Shown here: positions 22,983 to 31,961 of the stretch, in pieces
Position numbering within the stretch: position 1 is the stretch's first letter
Layout of the letters: every line of letters starts with the position of its first letter
Origin: DASPJQ01 sp035299065
GTDB taxonomy: Bacteria > Bacteroidota > Bacteroidia > Flavobacteriales_D > UBA2798
Reading direction: 5' to 3'
DNA length: 40,932 nucleotides
NCBI GenBank assembly: GCA_035299065.1
Contig: DATGXI010000184.1
Location: 1-40,932, forward strand
Notes under the pieces: model-generated
Told to the model about the DNA's origin: nothing
The model's input: only the letters and a program-made list of their open reading frames with translations
Databases searched by the model: none
Position numbers and translations under genes: made by a program

Positions 22983-24052
22983 TGGAAATTGATTTTTATT
23001 ATATACTCGAAAAATCTGTACTGGTTCTTGTAATCTTTGGTATTACACTTTTGATTGCAACGTACTCAACGTATTTTGAACGAAAAATTGCAGCCTGGTT
23101 GCAGGACCGTGTTGGCCCTGACCGTGCGGGTCCGTGGGGTGCTTTGCAACCACTGGCCGATGCCGGCAAAATGTTCTTTAAAGAAGATTTTATTCCTGCT
23201 GCATCTGAAAAATTCCTTTTCATACTTGCACCAGGCATCGCCATGTTTACTGCGTGTATGACGGGAGCTGTTATTCCATGGGGTACAAGCTGGCAATTTG
23301 GAGACCGTATTGTTCCTATGCAAATTGCCGACCTTAACGTTGGAATCCTGTTTGTTATGGGATTTGTTAGCATGGGTGTTTATGGCATTATGGTTGGTGG
23401 ATGGTCATCAAACAATAAATATTCATTGTTTGGCGCTATTCGTGCCTCATCGCAAATGATATCGTATGAATTGGCTATGGGTATTTGTATCATTACCATT
23501 GTCATGATGACCGGAAGCCTGAACATAGGCAGCATTGTTGCATCGCAGGGCGGTGGACTTTATGGTGTTGAAGCGCTTCAGGGTTTTGCCTGGAATATTT
23601 TTTACCAACCCCTTGCATTCATCATTTTCTTTACCTGTGCCCTGGCTGAATGTAACCGTGCTCCATTTGATTTGGCAGAATGCGAAAGCGAGTTGATTGG
23701 TGGTTACCATACAGAATATGGTTCAATGAAACTTGGTTTCTTTTTGTTTGCTGAATACATCAACATGTTTATTTCATCGGCAATCATTACCTGTTTGTTC
23801 TTTGGTGGTTATAACTTCCCTGGCATGCAGGCATTGGATGGAAACTGGCTGGCTTTTGCAAGTTTTGCCGTATTCTTTATGAAAATATTCATTGGCATAT
23901 TTGTGTTCATGTGGATTCGCTGGTCATTGCCACGTTTCCGTTATGATCAGTTAATGCATTTGGGTTGGAAAATGTTAATACCATTGGCATTGATAAATAT
24001 GTTGGTTACGGGCTTGGTTGAAGCGTGGAACTGGGGATGGTTTAACAACTAG
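22982..24052 (+). CDS. nuoH: NADH-quinone oxidoreductase subunit H
   Basis: NuoH is the membrane subunit that forms the quinone entry tunnel (ND1 family). The 356-residue protein has about eight hydrophobic helices. It contains the signature RVGPDRAGPWGALQPLADAG near residues 42-61 and the conserved acidic loop ALAECNRAPFDLAECESELI near 220. An FMWIRWSLPRFRYDQLM block lies near 310. It begins with an ATG that overlaps the nuoG stop. The 158-bp spacer to nuoI is the largest in the operon and contains a heptad tract and a repeat shared with the nuoF leader. Confidence 0.97.
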   Translation: MEIDFYYILEKSVLVLVIFGITLLIATYSTYFERKIAAWLQDRVGPDRAGPWGALQPLADAGKMFFKEDFIPAASEKFLFILAPGIAMFTACMTGAVIPWGTSWQFGDRIVPMQIADLNVGILFVMGFVSMGVYGIMVGGWSSNNKYSLFGAIRASSQMISYELAMGICIITIVMMTGSLNIGSIVASQGGGLYGVEALQGFAWNIFYQPLAFIIFFTCALAECNRAPFDLAECESELIGGYHTEYGSMKLGFFLFAEYINMFISSAIITCLFFGGYNFPGMQALDGNWLAFASFAVFFMKIFIGIFVFMWIRWSLPRFRYDQLMHLGWKMLIPLALINMLVTGLVEAWNWGWFNN

Positions 24053-24120
24053 TCATTAGACGCTAGTAACAAGACGCTAGAATAGAGACGGGATAGCTTT
24101 TAAGCGATCCGCTTTTGTTT
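24053..24120 (+). repeat. Composite heptad element, copy D, after nuoH
   Basis: Five 7-bp units that all end in AG follow the nuoH TAG stop (24053-24087). ACGCTAG occurs twice with other units between. They lead into ACGGGATAGCTTTTAAGCGA, then TCCGCTTTTG, which matches the trailing motif of the other composite elements (ACGGG, CTTTT, AAGC, CGC, TTTT). Confidence 0.65.
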
Positions 24121-24188
24121 GACGAAAAACGCCTTGAACAGGCAGAATGAAAATAAACTTAGTGCCACTTTTTTGACTTTGTGTCTTA

Positions 24189-24204
24189 GTGGCGAAAAAG
24201 AGGA
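24189..24204 (+). repeat. GTGGCGAAAAAGARGA repeat before nuoI
   Basis: GTGGCGAAAAAGAGGA lies 6 bp before the nuoI ATG and differs at one base from the copy at 20601. Its GAGGAGAAA end is a good ribosome-binding site. Confidence 0.65.
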
Positions 24205-24210
24205 GAAATT

Positions 24211-24753
24211 ATGGAAAGTTTAAGTAACAGGAGTAAGCAAGTATCCAAGAAGGAAATGACCTTCAAGGAGAAGTTGTACTTACCCGCTATTTTGGGTGGA
24301 TTGTGGACCACCTTCAAACATTTGTTCAGGAAACACAACACCACAAAGTACCCTGAACAACAGCGACCGTTTGCGCCTGTATACCGTGGTATGCATGTAT
24401 TGAAACGTGATGAGAATGGGGCTGAGAATTGTACAGCATGTGGGTTATGCGCAGTTGCGTGTCCGGCTGAAGCCATTACCATGACGGCAGCTGAACGTAA
24501 AAAAGGTGAAGAGAAACTATACAGGGAAGAGAAATATGCAGCGGTTTATGAAATAAACATGTTGCGTTGTATTTTCTGCGGATTGTGTGAAGAAGCTTGT
24601 CCGAAAGAAGCGATTTTTTTGACAGACAGAATTGTGCCGACTGAATATACGCGTGGAAAATTTGTATACGGCAAAGATGTATTGGTAGAAAAAATTGACA
24701 AGCGCGTGGACGTAACGAAACGCCAGGCTCACAAACAAAAAGCAGAAAAATAA
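24211..24753 (+). CDS. nuoI: NADH-quinone oxidoreductase subunit I
   Basis: NuoI is a peripheral ferredoxin-type subunit with clusters N6a and N6b. The 180-residue protein has two 4Fe-4S motifs. Cys74, 77, 80 and 84 lie in CTACGLCAVACPAEAI; Cys120, 123, 126 and 130 lie in CIFCGLCEEACPKEAI. Each final cysteine is followed by proline, as usual. The N-terminus carries a short amphipathic segment that would contact the membrane arm. The start follows GAGGAGAAATT. Confidence 0.96.
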   Translation: MESLSNRSKQVSKKEMTFKEKLYLPAILGGLWTTFKHLFRKHNTTKYPEQQRPFAPVYRGMHVLKRDENGAENCTACGLCAVACPAEAITMTAAERKKGEEKLYREEKYAAVYEINMLRCIFCGLCEEACPKEAIFLTDRIVPTEYTRGKFVYGKDVLVEKIDKRVDVTKRQAHKQKAEK

Positions 24754-24756
24754 GAA

Positions 24757-25269
24757 ATGGAATATTTGGCATACGGCTTGGGAGGCCTCACTGTTCTCGC
24801 AGCATTATTGGTAGTATTTAATCCGCACCCTGTTCGCAGCGTGTTATGGCTTGTAGTTACCTTCTTTTTAATATCGGCACAATACGTTTTAATGAACGCA
24901 CAGTTTGTTGCCGTTGTAAACATTATTGTTTATGCAGGTGCAATCATGGTATTGTTCCTGTTTGTGCTGATGTTACTGAACTTAAGCCGTGACACCGAAC
25001 CACAAAAATCGGTAGGAATTAAGTTTGCAGCCGTAGCATCGGCCGGAATGTTACTAATAGTAATGGTAGCCGCGTTAAAAGACAGTTCATTAATGGTAAC
25101 GCAAGACGTTACGCTTGAATCGGCAAACCAGGGATTGACTGAAAACCTTGGTCGTTTATTATTTACAAAGTACGTTGTTCCTTTCGAAGTTTCTTCCATC
25201 CTGTTTATTGCAGCCATGGTTGGAGCCGTATTGTTGGGCAAACGTGAAAAACAAAGTCAAAACTCATGA
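24757..25269 (+). CDS. nuoJ: NADH-quinone oxidoreductase subunit J
   Basis: NuoJ is a membrane subunit next to NuoK (ND6 family). The 170-residue product has five hydrophobic helices and the family motif VNIIVYAGAIMVLFLFVLML near residue 53, with the small-residue pi-bulge region YAGA. It starts 3 bp after nuoI, and its stop overlaps the nuoK ATG by four bases (ATGA). Confidence 0.95.
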   Translation: MEYLAYGLGGLTVLAALLVVFNPHPVRSVLWLVVTFFLISAQYVLMNAQFVAVVNIIVYAGAIMVLFLFVLMLLNLSRDTEPQKSVGIKFAAVASAGMLLIVMVAALKDSSLMVTQDVTLESANQGLTENLGRLLFTKYVVPFEVSSILFIAAMVGAVLLGKREKQSQNS

Positions 25270-25592
25270 ATACAATAGTTAACTCGGGTGTAAGCATAAA
25301 CTGGTACCTGTTTTTGTGTACCGTTTTATTCAGCATTGGCGCTATGGGCGTTTTAATGCGCAGGAATGCCATCATTGTATTGATGTGCATTGAACTCATG
25401 CTTAACGCAGTGAATTTACTGCTGGTAGCATTCTCAACGTATTTAGGCGGTAAAGGTGACGGCCAATTAATGGTGTTTTTCATCATGGTTGTTGCTGCAG
25501 CCGAAGCCGCGGTTGGATTAGCCATTCTGGTAATGGTTTACCGCAACACAAAATCAACTGATATTAGTTTCCTCGATAAATTAAAAGGATAG
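25266..25592 (+). CDS. nuoK: NADH-quinone oxidoreductase subunit K
   Basis: NuoK (ND4L family) is a three-helix membrane subunit. The 108-residue protein contains RNAIIVLMCIELMLNAVNLL with the conserved glutamate used in proton translocation. VAAAEAAVGLAILVMVYR carries the second conserved glutamate. The start overlaps the nuoJ stop; nuoL follows 1 bp after the stop. Confidence 0.96.
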   Translation: MNTIVNSGVSINWYLFLCTVLFSIGAMGVLMRRNAIIVLMCIELMLNAVNLLLVAFSTYLGGKGDGQLMVFFIMVVAAAEAAVGLAILVMVYRNTKSTDISFLDKLKG

Positions 25593-25593
25593 T

Positions 25594-27483
25594 ATGGCAT
25601 TAGAAAAACTCATTCCCTTAGTTCCCTTATTTCCCTTACTGGGTTTTATCATTACCGGTTTGTTTGGCAAAAAAATGTCAAAAGGCATGGTGGGCATTAT
25701 TGCCTCAGGTGCCATTTTGTGTTCGTTTGCCGTAACGGTATTGTTGTTCATGAAAGTGCATGATACAACCGTTGCCAATGTATTTACCTTTATCAATGTT
25801 GGCGACTTCCAGGTTAACTTTTCGTTCCAGGCTGATAACTTATCCATATGGATGATGCTTATCATTACCGGAATTGGTTTCCTTATTCATGTTTATTCTA
25901 CTGGATACATGCATGAAGACGAAGGTTTCTACAAATTCTTTGCGTATTTAAATCTTTTCGTGTTCAGCATGTTGTTACTAGTAATGGGAAGCAACTATGT
26001 GATGATGTTCTTTGGATGGGAAGGCGTTGGACTTTGTTCATACCTGTTGATTGGATTCTGGTATGACAACAAGGAATATGGTAAAGCCGCACGCAAAGCA
26101 TTTATCATGAACCGTATTGGTGACCTTGGGTTGTTAATGGGCTTATTCCTTATTTATGCCAATTACGGTTCATTTGAATACAAAGAAGTGTTTGACCAGG
26201 TGTCAGCAGCTGGTAGCGATGAATTGTTTTGGATTACCATTTGTTTATTTATTGGCGCAATGGGTAAAAGTGCGCAAATTCCATTGTATACCTGGTTGCC
26301 CGATGCTATGGCAGGACCAACACCGGTTTCGGCACTTATACATGCCGCTACCATGGTTACCGCAGGTATTTACATGATCACGCGTTCGAGCGCTTTATTT
26401 GAAGCGGCACCGTATACAAAAGACATTATTTTGTGGGTGGGATTGGCCACTTCGTTATTTGCGGCAGTTATTGGCCTGCGTCAAAACGACATCAAGAAAG
26501 TACTCGCCTACTCCACCGTTTCGCAGTTAGGACTAATGTTTATTGCACTTGGTTTAGGTTCTTATACCTCGGCAATGTTCCATTTAACCACACATGCATT
26601 CTTTAAAGCACTCCTTTTCCTTGGCTCAGGAAGCGTTATTCATGCCATGGGTGGTGAGCAGGACATTCGCAAAATGGGCGGATTAAAATCGCACCTGAAA
26701 ATTACGCATGCTACATTCTTAATTGGAACACTTGCCATTATTGGTTTCCCGTTACTGTCAGGTTTTTATTCAAAGGATGAAATATTAGCACATGCATTCG
26801 TTCAAAACAAAGCCGTTTGGTTATTGACCATGGGCAGCGCTGCCATAACCGGTATTTATATGCTTCGCATGTATTTCCTTACATTCCATGGCACATTCCG
26901 CGGCACGCATGAGCAGGAGCATCATTTGCATGAATCACCGGCAAGCATGACTTTTCCGTTAATTATTCTTGCAGGACTTTCATTGTTGGGCGGGGCCTTG
27001 AATACACCGGGATTGATCATGAAAAAATCAGGTCAATGGATGGCGCATCACCTGGCTGACAATACCGATAAGTTACGTGCCAAACATCCGCACCTTACCC
27101 ACAACCAGGAATGGTTACTCATGTTGGGTGCAACAATAATGGTTGCTGCCATTATTTATTTCCTGCATAAAAAATATGTGAAAGACAAAGCCCTTGCCGA
27201 AGCAGATGACAAAATGGTTGGCTGGGAAAAAGCATCGGCCAATAAATTCTGGGTTGATGAGTTGTATGACATGTTGTTTGTGAAACCAATTGCATGGTTA
27301 TCGTCATTTGCGCACAACGTAATGGATAACATGATTGTTGATGGCATTGTAAGACTTGCGGGTAAAACTGTGACTGAAGGAAGTAAAGTTGTTCGCCTGG
27401 TACAAAGCGGAAACATTGAGTTTTATTTATTCGGTATGGTTGCCGGCATTATTTTGATTTTATTGTTTAACTTTTTGATATAA
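25594..27483 (+). CDS. nuoL: NADH-quinone oxidoreductase subunit L
   Basis: NuoL is the distal antiporter-like proton-pumping subunit. The 629-residue product is nearly all helical membrane segments. It has the FFGWEGVGLCSYLLIGFW block carrying the conserved Glu near residue 143. MGKSAQIPLYTWLPDAM and GPTPVSALIHAATMVTAGIY are the central Lys-containing helices. The long lateral helix and final C-terminal membrane helix (YLFGMVAGIILILLFNFL) are present. Length matches full-length NuoL. NuoM follows by 5 bp. Confidence 0.97.
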   Translation: MALEKLIPLVPLFPLLGFIITGLFGKKMSKGMVGIIASGAILCSFAVTVLLFMKVHDTTVANVFTFINVGDFQVNFSFQADNLSIWMMLIITGIGFLIHVYSTGYMHEDEGFYKFFAYLNLFVFSMLLLVMGSNYVMMFFGWEGVGLCSYLLIGFWYDNKEYGKAARKAFIMNRIGDLGLLMGLFLIYANYGSFEYKEVFDQVSAAGSDELFWITICLFIGAMGKSAQIPLYTWLPDAMAGPTPVSALIHAATMVTAGIYMITRSSALFEAAPYTKDIILWVGLATSLFAAVIGLRQNDIKKVLAYSTVSQLGLMFIALGLGSYTSAMFHLTTHAFFKALLFLGSGSVIHAMGGEQDIRKMGGLKSHLKITHATFLIGTLAIIGFPLLSGFYSKDEILAHAFVQNKAVWLLTMGSAAITGIYMLRMYFLTFHGTFRGTHEQEHHLHESPASMTFPLIILAGLSLLGGALNTPGLIMKKSGQWMAHHLADNTDKLRAKHPHLTHNQEWLLMLGATIMVAAIIYFLHKKYVKDKALAEADDKMVGWEKASANKFWVDELYDMLFVKPIAWLSSFAHNVMDNMIVDGIVRLAGKTVTEGSKVVRLVQSGNIEFYLFGMVAGIILILLFNFLI

Positions 27484-27488
27484 GTATT

Positions 27489-28934
27489 TTGGAAATTTTA
27501 ATTCTACCGCTCGTTGTCAGTATACTTTGCTGCTTTTTAAGGGGAAGCCTTGTGCGCACGGTTGCACTTTTTGGTTCATTGGCCCAGGCAGCTATTACAG
27601 TTTACATGCTTACCCGGTTCAAGGCCGATGGATCGTATAATTTCCTTTTCCAAAAGGAATGGATACCGCAAGCCGGCATAACCTTGAAATTTGGTATTGA
27701 TGGTATAAGTATGTTAATGGTTATTTTAACCAACTTACTGCTGCCGTTAATTATTCTTGTTAACTACAACAAAAACATTGATCGCCCTCACCTGTTTTAC
27801 GGTTTAATTGCTTTCATGCATTTTGCACTGCTTGGTGTTTTCATCTCACTGGATGGGATTTTATTCTACACCTTCTGGGAACTTGCCTTGATACCTATTT
27901 ATTTTATTTGTGCCATTTGGGGTGGAAAAGACAAGAACCGCATTACGCTAAAGTTTTTCATCTATACGTTCTTCGGATCGCTTTTTATGCTGGCATCATT
28001 AATCATCGTAAAAAGTTTTGCCGGTTCATTTGACATTGACATGATGTATGCTGCCACACTTACACAAAAAGCAGCTGTATATGTTTTAATTGGTTTCTTC
28101 CTGGCATTCGCAATAAAAATGCCGGTATTCCCATTCCATACCTGGCAGCCCGATACGTATACCACCAGTCCGGTGGCGGGAACCATGTTGCTTTCAGGTA
28201 TCATGTTAAAAATGGGTATTTACGGTGTTATACGCTGGATGATCCCCATGGCACCAGAAGGATTGCAATCGGTACAGGGATGGTTCATTGGCCTGGCCGT
28301 ATTTGGTATTGTGTATGCATCGGTAATTGCCATTATGCAAAGTGATTTCAAACGATTGATAGCTTACTCATCAATTGGTCACGTTGGGTTAATTGCAGCA
28401 GGTGTTATGGCGTTTTCAGTTACAGGTTTACAGGGCGGATTAATTCAAATGCTCAATCACGGTATTAGCGTAATTGGTTTGTTCTTTGTAGTTGACATTA
28501 TTGAACAACGGTTGGGAACCCGCAAACTTGAGGATATGGGAGGCATTGCCAAAGTTGCCCCTAAGTTTGCTATCCTGTTTATGATCATTATGCTGGGTGC
28601 GGTTGCCGTTCCCTTAACGAATGGTTTTGTAGGCGAATTTTTATTGCTAAAAGCTGTATTTGATTACAACTGGGCTGTATCCATTTTTGCAGGATTGACC
28701 ATTATTTTTGGTGCAGTATATATGCTGCGCAGTTACCAGCTGACCATGTTTGGTCCACAGGTAAGCTTAACCCAAAAATTTACCGATGTAAACAACCTTG
28801 AAATGCTGGTGCTTGGTATAGTTGCTGCCCTGGTAATTCTTTTAGGATTTTACCCGCAGCCTGTATTTGATTTAACCAGTGCAAGCGTTGACAAATTAAT
28901 TCAAGTTATTAACTCACCACAAGTTTCTTTATAA
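27489..28934 (+). CDS. nuoM: NADH-quinone oxidoreductase subunit M
   Basis: NuoM is the middle antiporter-like subunit (ND4 family). The 481-residue protein starts at TTG, 5 bp after nuoL, since no ATG is placed to give the first helix. The conserved glutamate lies in FYTFWELALIPIYFI. AFAIKMPVFPFHTWQPDTY and TSPVAGTMLLSGIMLKMG form the proton path. FHTWQPD is the counterpart of the more usual HTWLPxAH. NuoN follows after 1 bp. Confidence 0.96.
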   Translation: MEILILPLVVSILCCFLRGSLVRTVALFGSLAQAAITVYMLTRFKADGSYNFLFQKEWIPQAGITLKFGIDGISMLMVILTNLLLPLIILVNYNKNIDRPHLFYGLIAFMHFALLGVFISLDGILFYTFWELALIPIYFICAIWGGKDKNRITLKFFIYTFFGSLFMLASLIIVKSFAGSFDIDMMYAATLTQKAAVYVLIGFFLAFAIKMPVFPFHTWQPDTYTTSPVAGTMLLSGIMLKMGIYGVIRWMIPMAPEGLQSVQGWFIGLAVFGIVYASVIAIMQSDFKRLIAYSSIGHVGLIAAGVMAFSVTGLQGGLIQMLNHGISVIGLFFVVDIIEQRLGTRKLEDMGGIAKVAPKFAILFMIIMLGAVAVPLTNGFVGEFLLLKAVFDYNWAVSIFAGLTIIFGAVYMLRSYQLTMFGPQVSLTQKFTDVNNLEMLVLGIVAALVILLGFYPQPVFDLTSASVDKLIQVINSPQVSL

Positions 28935-28935
28935 G

Positions 28936-30324
28936 ATGATTCCTTTAGCCGCATTATTTGTAACCGGATTAATAGCCTTGTTTGCTGCCTTTGCTAAAAA
29001 ATCGCAATTGGTAATTACCATAGTTATAGCCGGAATTCTTACCACCATTGGTTTACTGGTTCGTGAATGGAACAGTCCCTATGTTAACCCGGCATACCAG
29101 GGAATTTTCATGGATAAAATTGCCGTTGCGTTTTCCATTATTACCCTAACGCTAACATTGCTGGTTTGCCTTGTGGCGTATGACCGCTACAAAAACCGCC
29201 TTGAACATGTGGGTGACTATTACTCGTTGCTATTATTCTCGGCCTGTGGCGCATTGTGTTTATTCTCATTCACCGATTTGTTTATGTTGTTCCTGGGCGT
29301 GGAAATTCTTTCAATTCCATTATATGTACTTGCTGGGAGCAAGAAAAACGACCTTCGCTCAAACGAAGCGGCATTAAAATATTTCCTGATGGGAGCTTTT
29401 GCTACCGGTATACTCTTATACGGCATTGCATTGGTATACGGAAGTACAGGAAGCTTCAACATTGACATGATTCGCATGGCAGCTGCGTCAAAAGACGGGA
29501 TGCCAACCATGTTTTACGTTGGTGTTATTATGATGATGTGTGCATTTTGCTTTAAAATTGGTGCCGCCCCATTCCATTTCTGGAGCCCTGATGTTTACAC
29601 CGGAAGTCCAACCATTATCACCACGTTCATGGCAACTGTAGTTAAAATTGCCGGTTTTGGTGCTTTCATGAAATTGTTCTTATTTGTTTTTGGTTCTGCA
29701 TCGGCTTATTGGGCTCCAACGCTTGCCATTATAGCTGGCTTAACCATGACCATTGCAAACGTTACGGCCGTATACCAGGATAATTTCAAACGCATGCTGG
29801 CCTATTCCAGCGTGGCGCATGTTGGTTATATTTTAATGGCGCTTATTGCATCAAACGTTGGCCTGTCAATTTTCAACATGATGTTCTATCTCCTTTCTTA
29901 TTCGTTGGCTACGTTGTTAATTTTCACCGTTTACATGCGTGTAAAAGACCACGCGGCACATGAAGGTGTAAGCGCGTTTAACGGACTTGGAAAATCACAA
30001 CCGTGGATGGCCCTTGCCGTTATTTTAGGCATCGTGTCGCTGGCGGGCATTCCTCCTACCGCTGGATTTTTTGGTAAATATTTTCTTTTTGCCAATGTGT
30101 TTAATGATTATCCATGGCTGGTTGTATTGGCAATTGTTAACTCTACCATAAGCATTTACTATTACTTTAAAGTTGTTATTGCCATGTACTTTACCGAAGC
30201 TGACGGAAGTGCTACACCGGTTAATTGTTTGCCAGTGATAAACACCGTTGTTGTAGTAATTTGCTCGCTTGGGGTTCTTTCGCTTGGAGTACTGAGCGGT
30301 TTTCTTGGTGAGTTGTTATATTAA
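28936..30324 (+). CDS. nuoN: NADH-quinone oxidoreductase subunit N
   Basis: NuoN is the antiporter-like subunit nearest the quinone site (ND2 family). The 462-residue product is a multi-helix membrane protein with the conserved glutamate in LFLGVEILSIPLYVLAG. The lysine is in CFKIGAAPFHFWSPDVYTG. Later blocks are MLAYSSVAHVGYILMAL and GIPPTAGFFGKYFLF. It ends the nuo cluster; no hairpin terminator is visible in the 176-bp gap that follows. Confidence 0.96.
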   Translation: MIPLAALFVTGLIALFAAFAKKSQLVITIVIAGILTTIGLLVREWNSPYVNPAYQGIFMDKIAVAFSIITLTLTLLVCLVAYDRYKNRLEHVGDYYSLLLFSACGALCLFSFTDLFMLFLGVEILSIPLYVLAGSKKNDLRSNEAALKYFLMGAFATGILLYGIALVYGSTGSFNIDMIRMAAASKDGMPTMFYVGVIMMMCAFCFKIGAAPFHFWSPDVYTGSPTIITTFMATVVKIAGFGAFMKLFLFVFGSASAYWAPTLAIIAGLTMTIANVTAVYQDNFKRMLAYSSVAHVGYILMALIASNVGLSIFNMMFYLLSYSLATLLIFTVYMRVKDHAAHEGVSAFNGLGKSQPWMALAVILGIVSLAGIPPTAGFFGKYFLFANVFNDYPWLVVLAIVNSTISIYYYFKVVIAMYFTEADGSATPVNCLPVINTVVVVICSLGVLSLGVLSGFLGELLY

Positions 30325-30341
30325 AAGTTCCTGGTTTATAG

Positions 30342-30372
30342 TTTCGTAAATCCATACAATGTCCTATATTTG
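30342..30372 (+). promoter_or_regulatory. Promoter of the TPR pair
   Basis: TATATTTG at 30365-30372 matches the -7 consensus. TTTC at 30342-30345 lies 19 bases upstream in the -33 position (consensus TTTG). The leader to the ATG at 30501 would be about 120 bases. Confidence 0.45.
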
Positions 30373-30500
30373 GGATACGTATGTTTTACAGGTACAACAC
30401 CCTTGTTTTTACGTTTGGTTTTAAACGGTATTCCCCTGTATCATGCCTGTATATTGCCAAAATTAAACGGTGCTTTGCATTAAAGCCAATTGTCACCTGA

Positions 30501-31961
30501 ATGAGGAAATTTCTATGCATACTGTTTTTTTCAATCTCCATAACCGGGTTTTCGCAGGAAACGTATACCGACTCGCTAACCCGGGCACTGGCTGCCTGTA
30601 AAAGCGATACTCAAAAAGTAAACATCTTAAACACGCTTTTTTTAACGTATGAATTTACCGATGTAAAAAAAGCCGGCAGTTACCTTGACCAGGCAATAAC
30701 ACTTGCCCGTAAATCGCGTTCGGCAAAACACACAGGGCAAACATATATTTTCAAAGGCTATTTTGCCGAGGACGCAGGAAAAATGGGTGAAGCTATTGAA
30801 TTTTACCTTAAAGCCCTGGAGCAATTCAACCTTGCAAAAAACAAAAAAGGAATTGCCGACTCTTATAATTTCATTGGTATAATTTATTCCAATCAAAGCA
30901 ATCACCCCCAGGCGCTGAACTATTTTTATAAATCGTTAAAACTAAAGGAAACCTCAAACGATACAAAAGGATTAGGGGATGTGCAAAATAACATTGGCCT
31001 GGTTTACGCCAACCAAAAAAAATACGACCTGGCCTTGCGCTATTACAAAAACTCATTAACCAATTATACAAGAGCCGGTAGCAAAACCGGAATTGCAACC
31101 ACCACAATGAACCTTGGACTTGTTATGCGTGGAAAAGGTGATAACCAAAAAGCGCTTGAGCACTACAACGCAGCGCTTGAAATATACATTCTACTGCAGG
31201 ATGAAAAAGCCATGACCAACTGCTACAACAACATTGGTAATATATTTGCCGAAACGGGTAACCATTCAAAAGCGTTGGAAAACTATTTTGCCGCACTCAA
31301 CATACGTGAAAAATTTGGCGATGTACCAGGCATAGCCAGTTGTTATATAAACATTGGGAGTACCTACCTTGAACAAAAGAAAAATGCAAAAGCCGAAGAT
31401 TACCTGAGGAAGGCTGAAAAATTATCACTTTCTGTTGGATACTGGCAATACCTGAGCGTGGTCTATGATGGACTTACTGAACTTCATAAGCAAAAGAATG
31501 ATTATAAATCGGCACTGGCTTATCAAAAACTGGCTTTCCGGTATAGGGACAGTATTGACAATGAAGACACCCGCAAAAAAACCACGCAGAACGAACTGGC
31601 TTATGAGTTTGAGAAAAAGAAAGCCGTTGCGCGAGCCGATCAAAAACAGGAATTTAAACACCAGCAGTTTTTACAGGAAGAAAAAAGCCGTAAAGAAACC
31701 ATTGTACTGGTTTTGGCCTCTGCCGGCTTTTTGGTTATTGCCCTGCTGGCAATTTTTATTTTACGATCACTCAGGACCGCAAGGAGCCAGAAAAAAATAA
31801 TTGAAGCGCAAAAAGAAGAAGTGGTTTTGCAAAAACACATTGTTGAGCAAAAACAACAGGAAATAATTGACAGCATACAATACGCCAAACGCATTCAACA
31901 ATCCTTACTCCCTTCAGAGCGTACGCTTTCACTTTTATTTAAGCGAATTAAAAAACAATGA
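30501..31961 (+). CDS. TPR sensor-like membrane protein without an output domain
   Basis: The 486-residue protein has a signal peptide (cleavage near GFSQ, residue 19). About seven TPR motifs lie between 80 and 345, with the recurring NNIGxxYxxxxxxxxALxYY pattern. One membrane helix covers 399-421 (TIVLVLASAGFLVIALLAIFIL), and a coiled coil 430-465 follows. In relatives the coiled-coil block EIIDSIQYAKRIQQSLLPSE leads into a SpoIIE-type phosphatase or a histidine kinase (family knowledge). Here the frame ends 15 residues later. The TPR part would lie in the periplasm and the coiled coil in the cytoplasm. Its stop overlaps the start of a paralogue (ATGA), so the two are made together, perhaps as a complex. 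Function unknown; a signalling adaptor is inferred. Confidence 0.82.
   Translation: MRKFLCILFFSISITGFSQETYTDSLTRALAACKSDTQKVNILNTLFLTYEFTDVKKAGSYLDQAITLARKSRSAKHTGQTYIFKGYFAEDAGKMGEAIEFYLKALEQFNLAKNKKGIADSYNFIGIIYSNQSNHPQALNYFYKSLKLKETSNDTKGLGDVQNNIGLVYANQKKYDLALRYYKNSLTNYTRAGSKTGIATTTMNLGLVMRGKGDNQKALEHYNAALEIYILLQDEKAMTNCYNNIGNIFAETGNHSKALENYFAALNIREKFGDVPGIASCYINIGSTYLEQKKNAKAEDYLRKAEKLSLSVGYWQYLSVVYDGLTELHKQKNDYKSALAYQKLAFRYRDSIDNEDTRKKTTQNELAYEFEKKKAVARADQKQEFKHQQFLQEEKSRKETIVLVLASAGFLVIALLAIFILRSLRTARSQKKIIEAQKEEVVLQKHIVEQKQQEIIDSIQYAKRIQQSLLPSERTLSLLFKRIKKQ

Noticed and set aside
22999..23373. 124-codon minus-strand frame inside nuoH
   Set aside because: Shadow of nuoH, whose sense frame has full family similarity.
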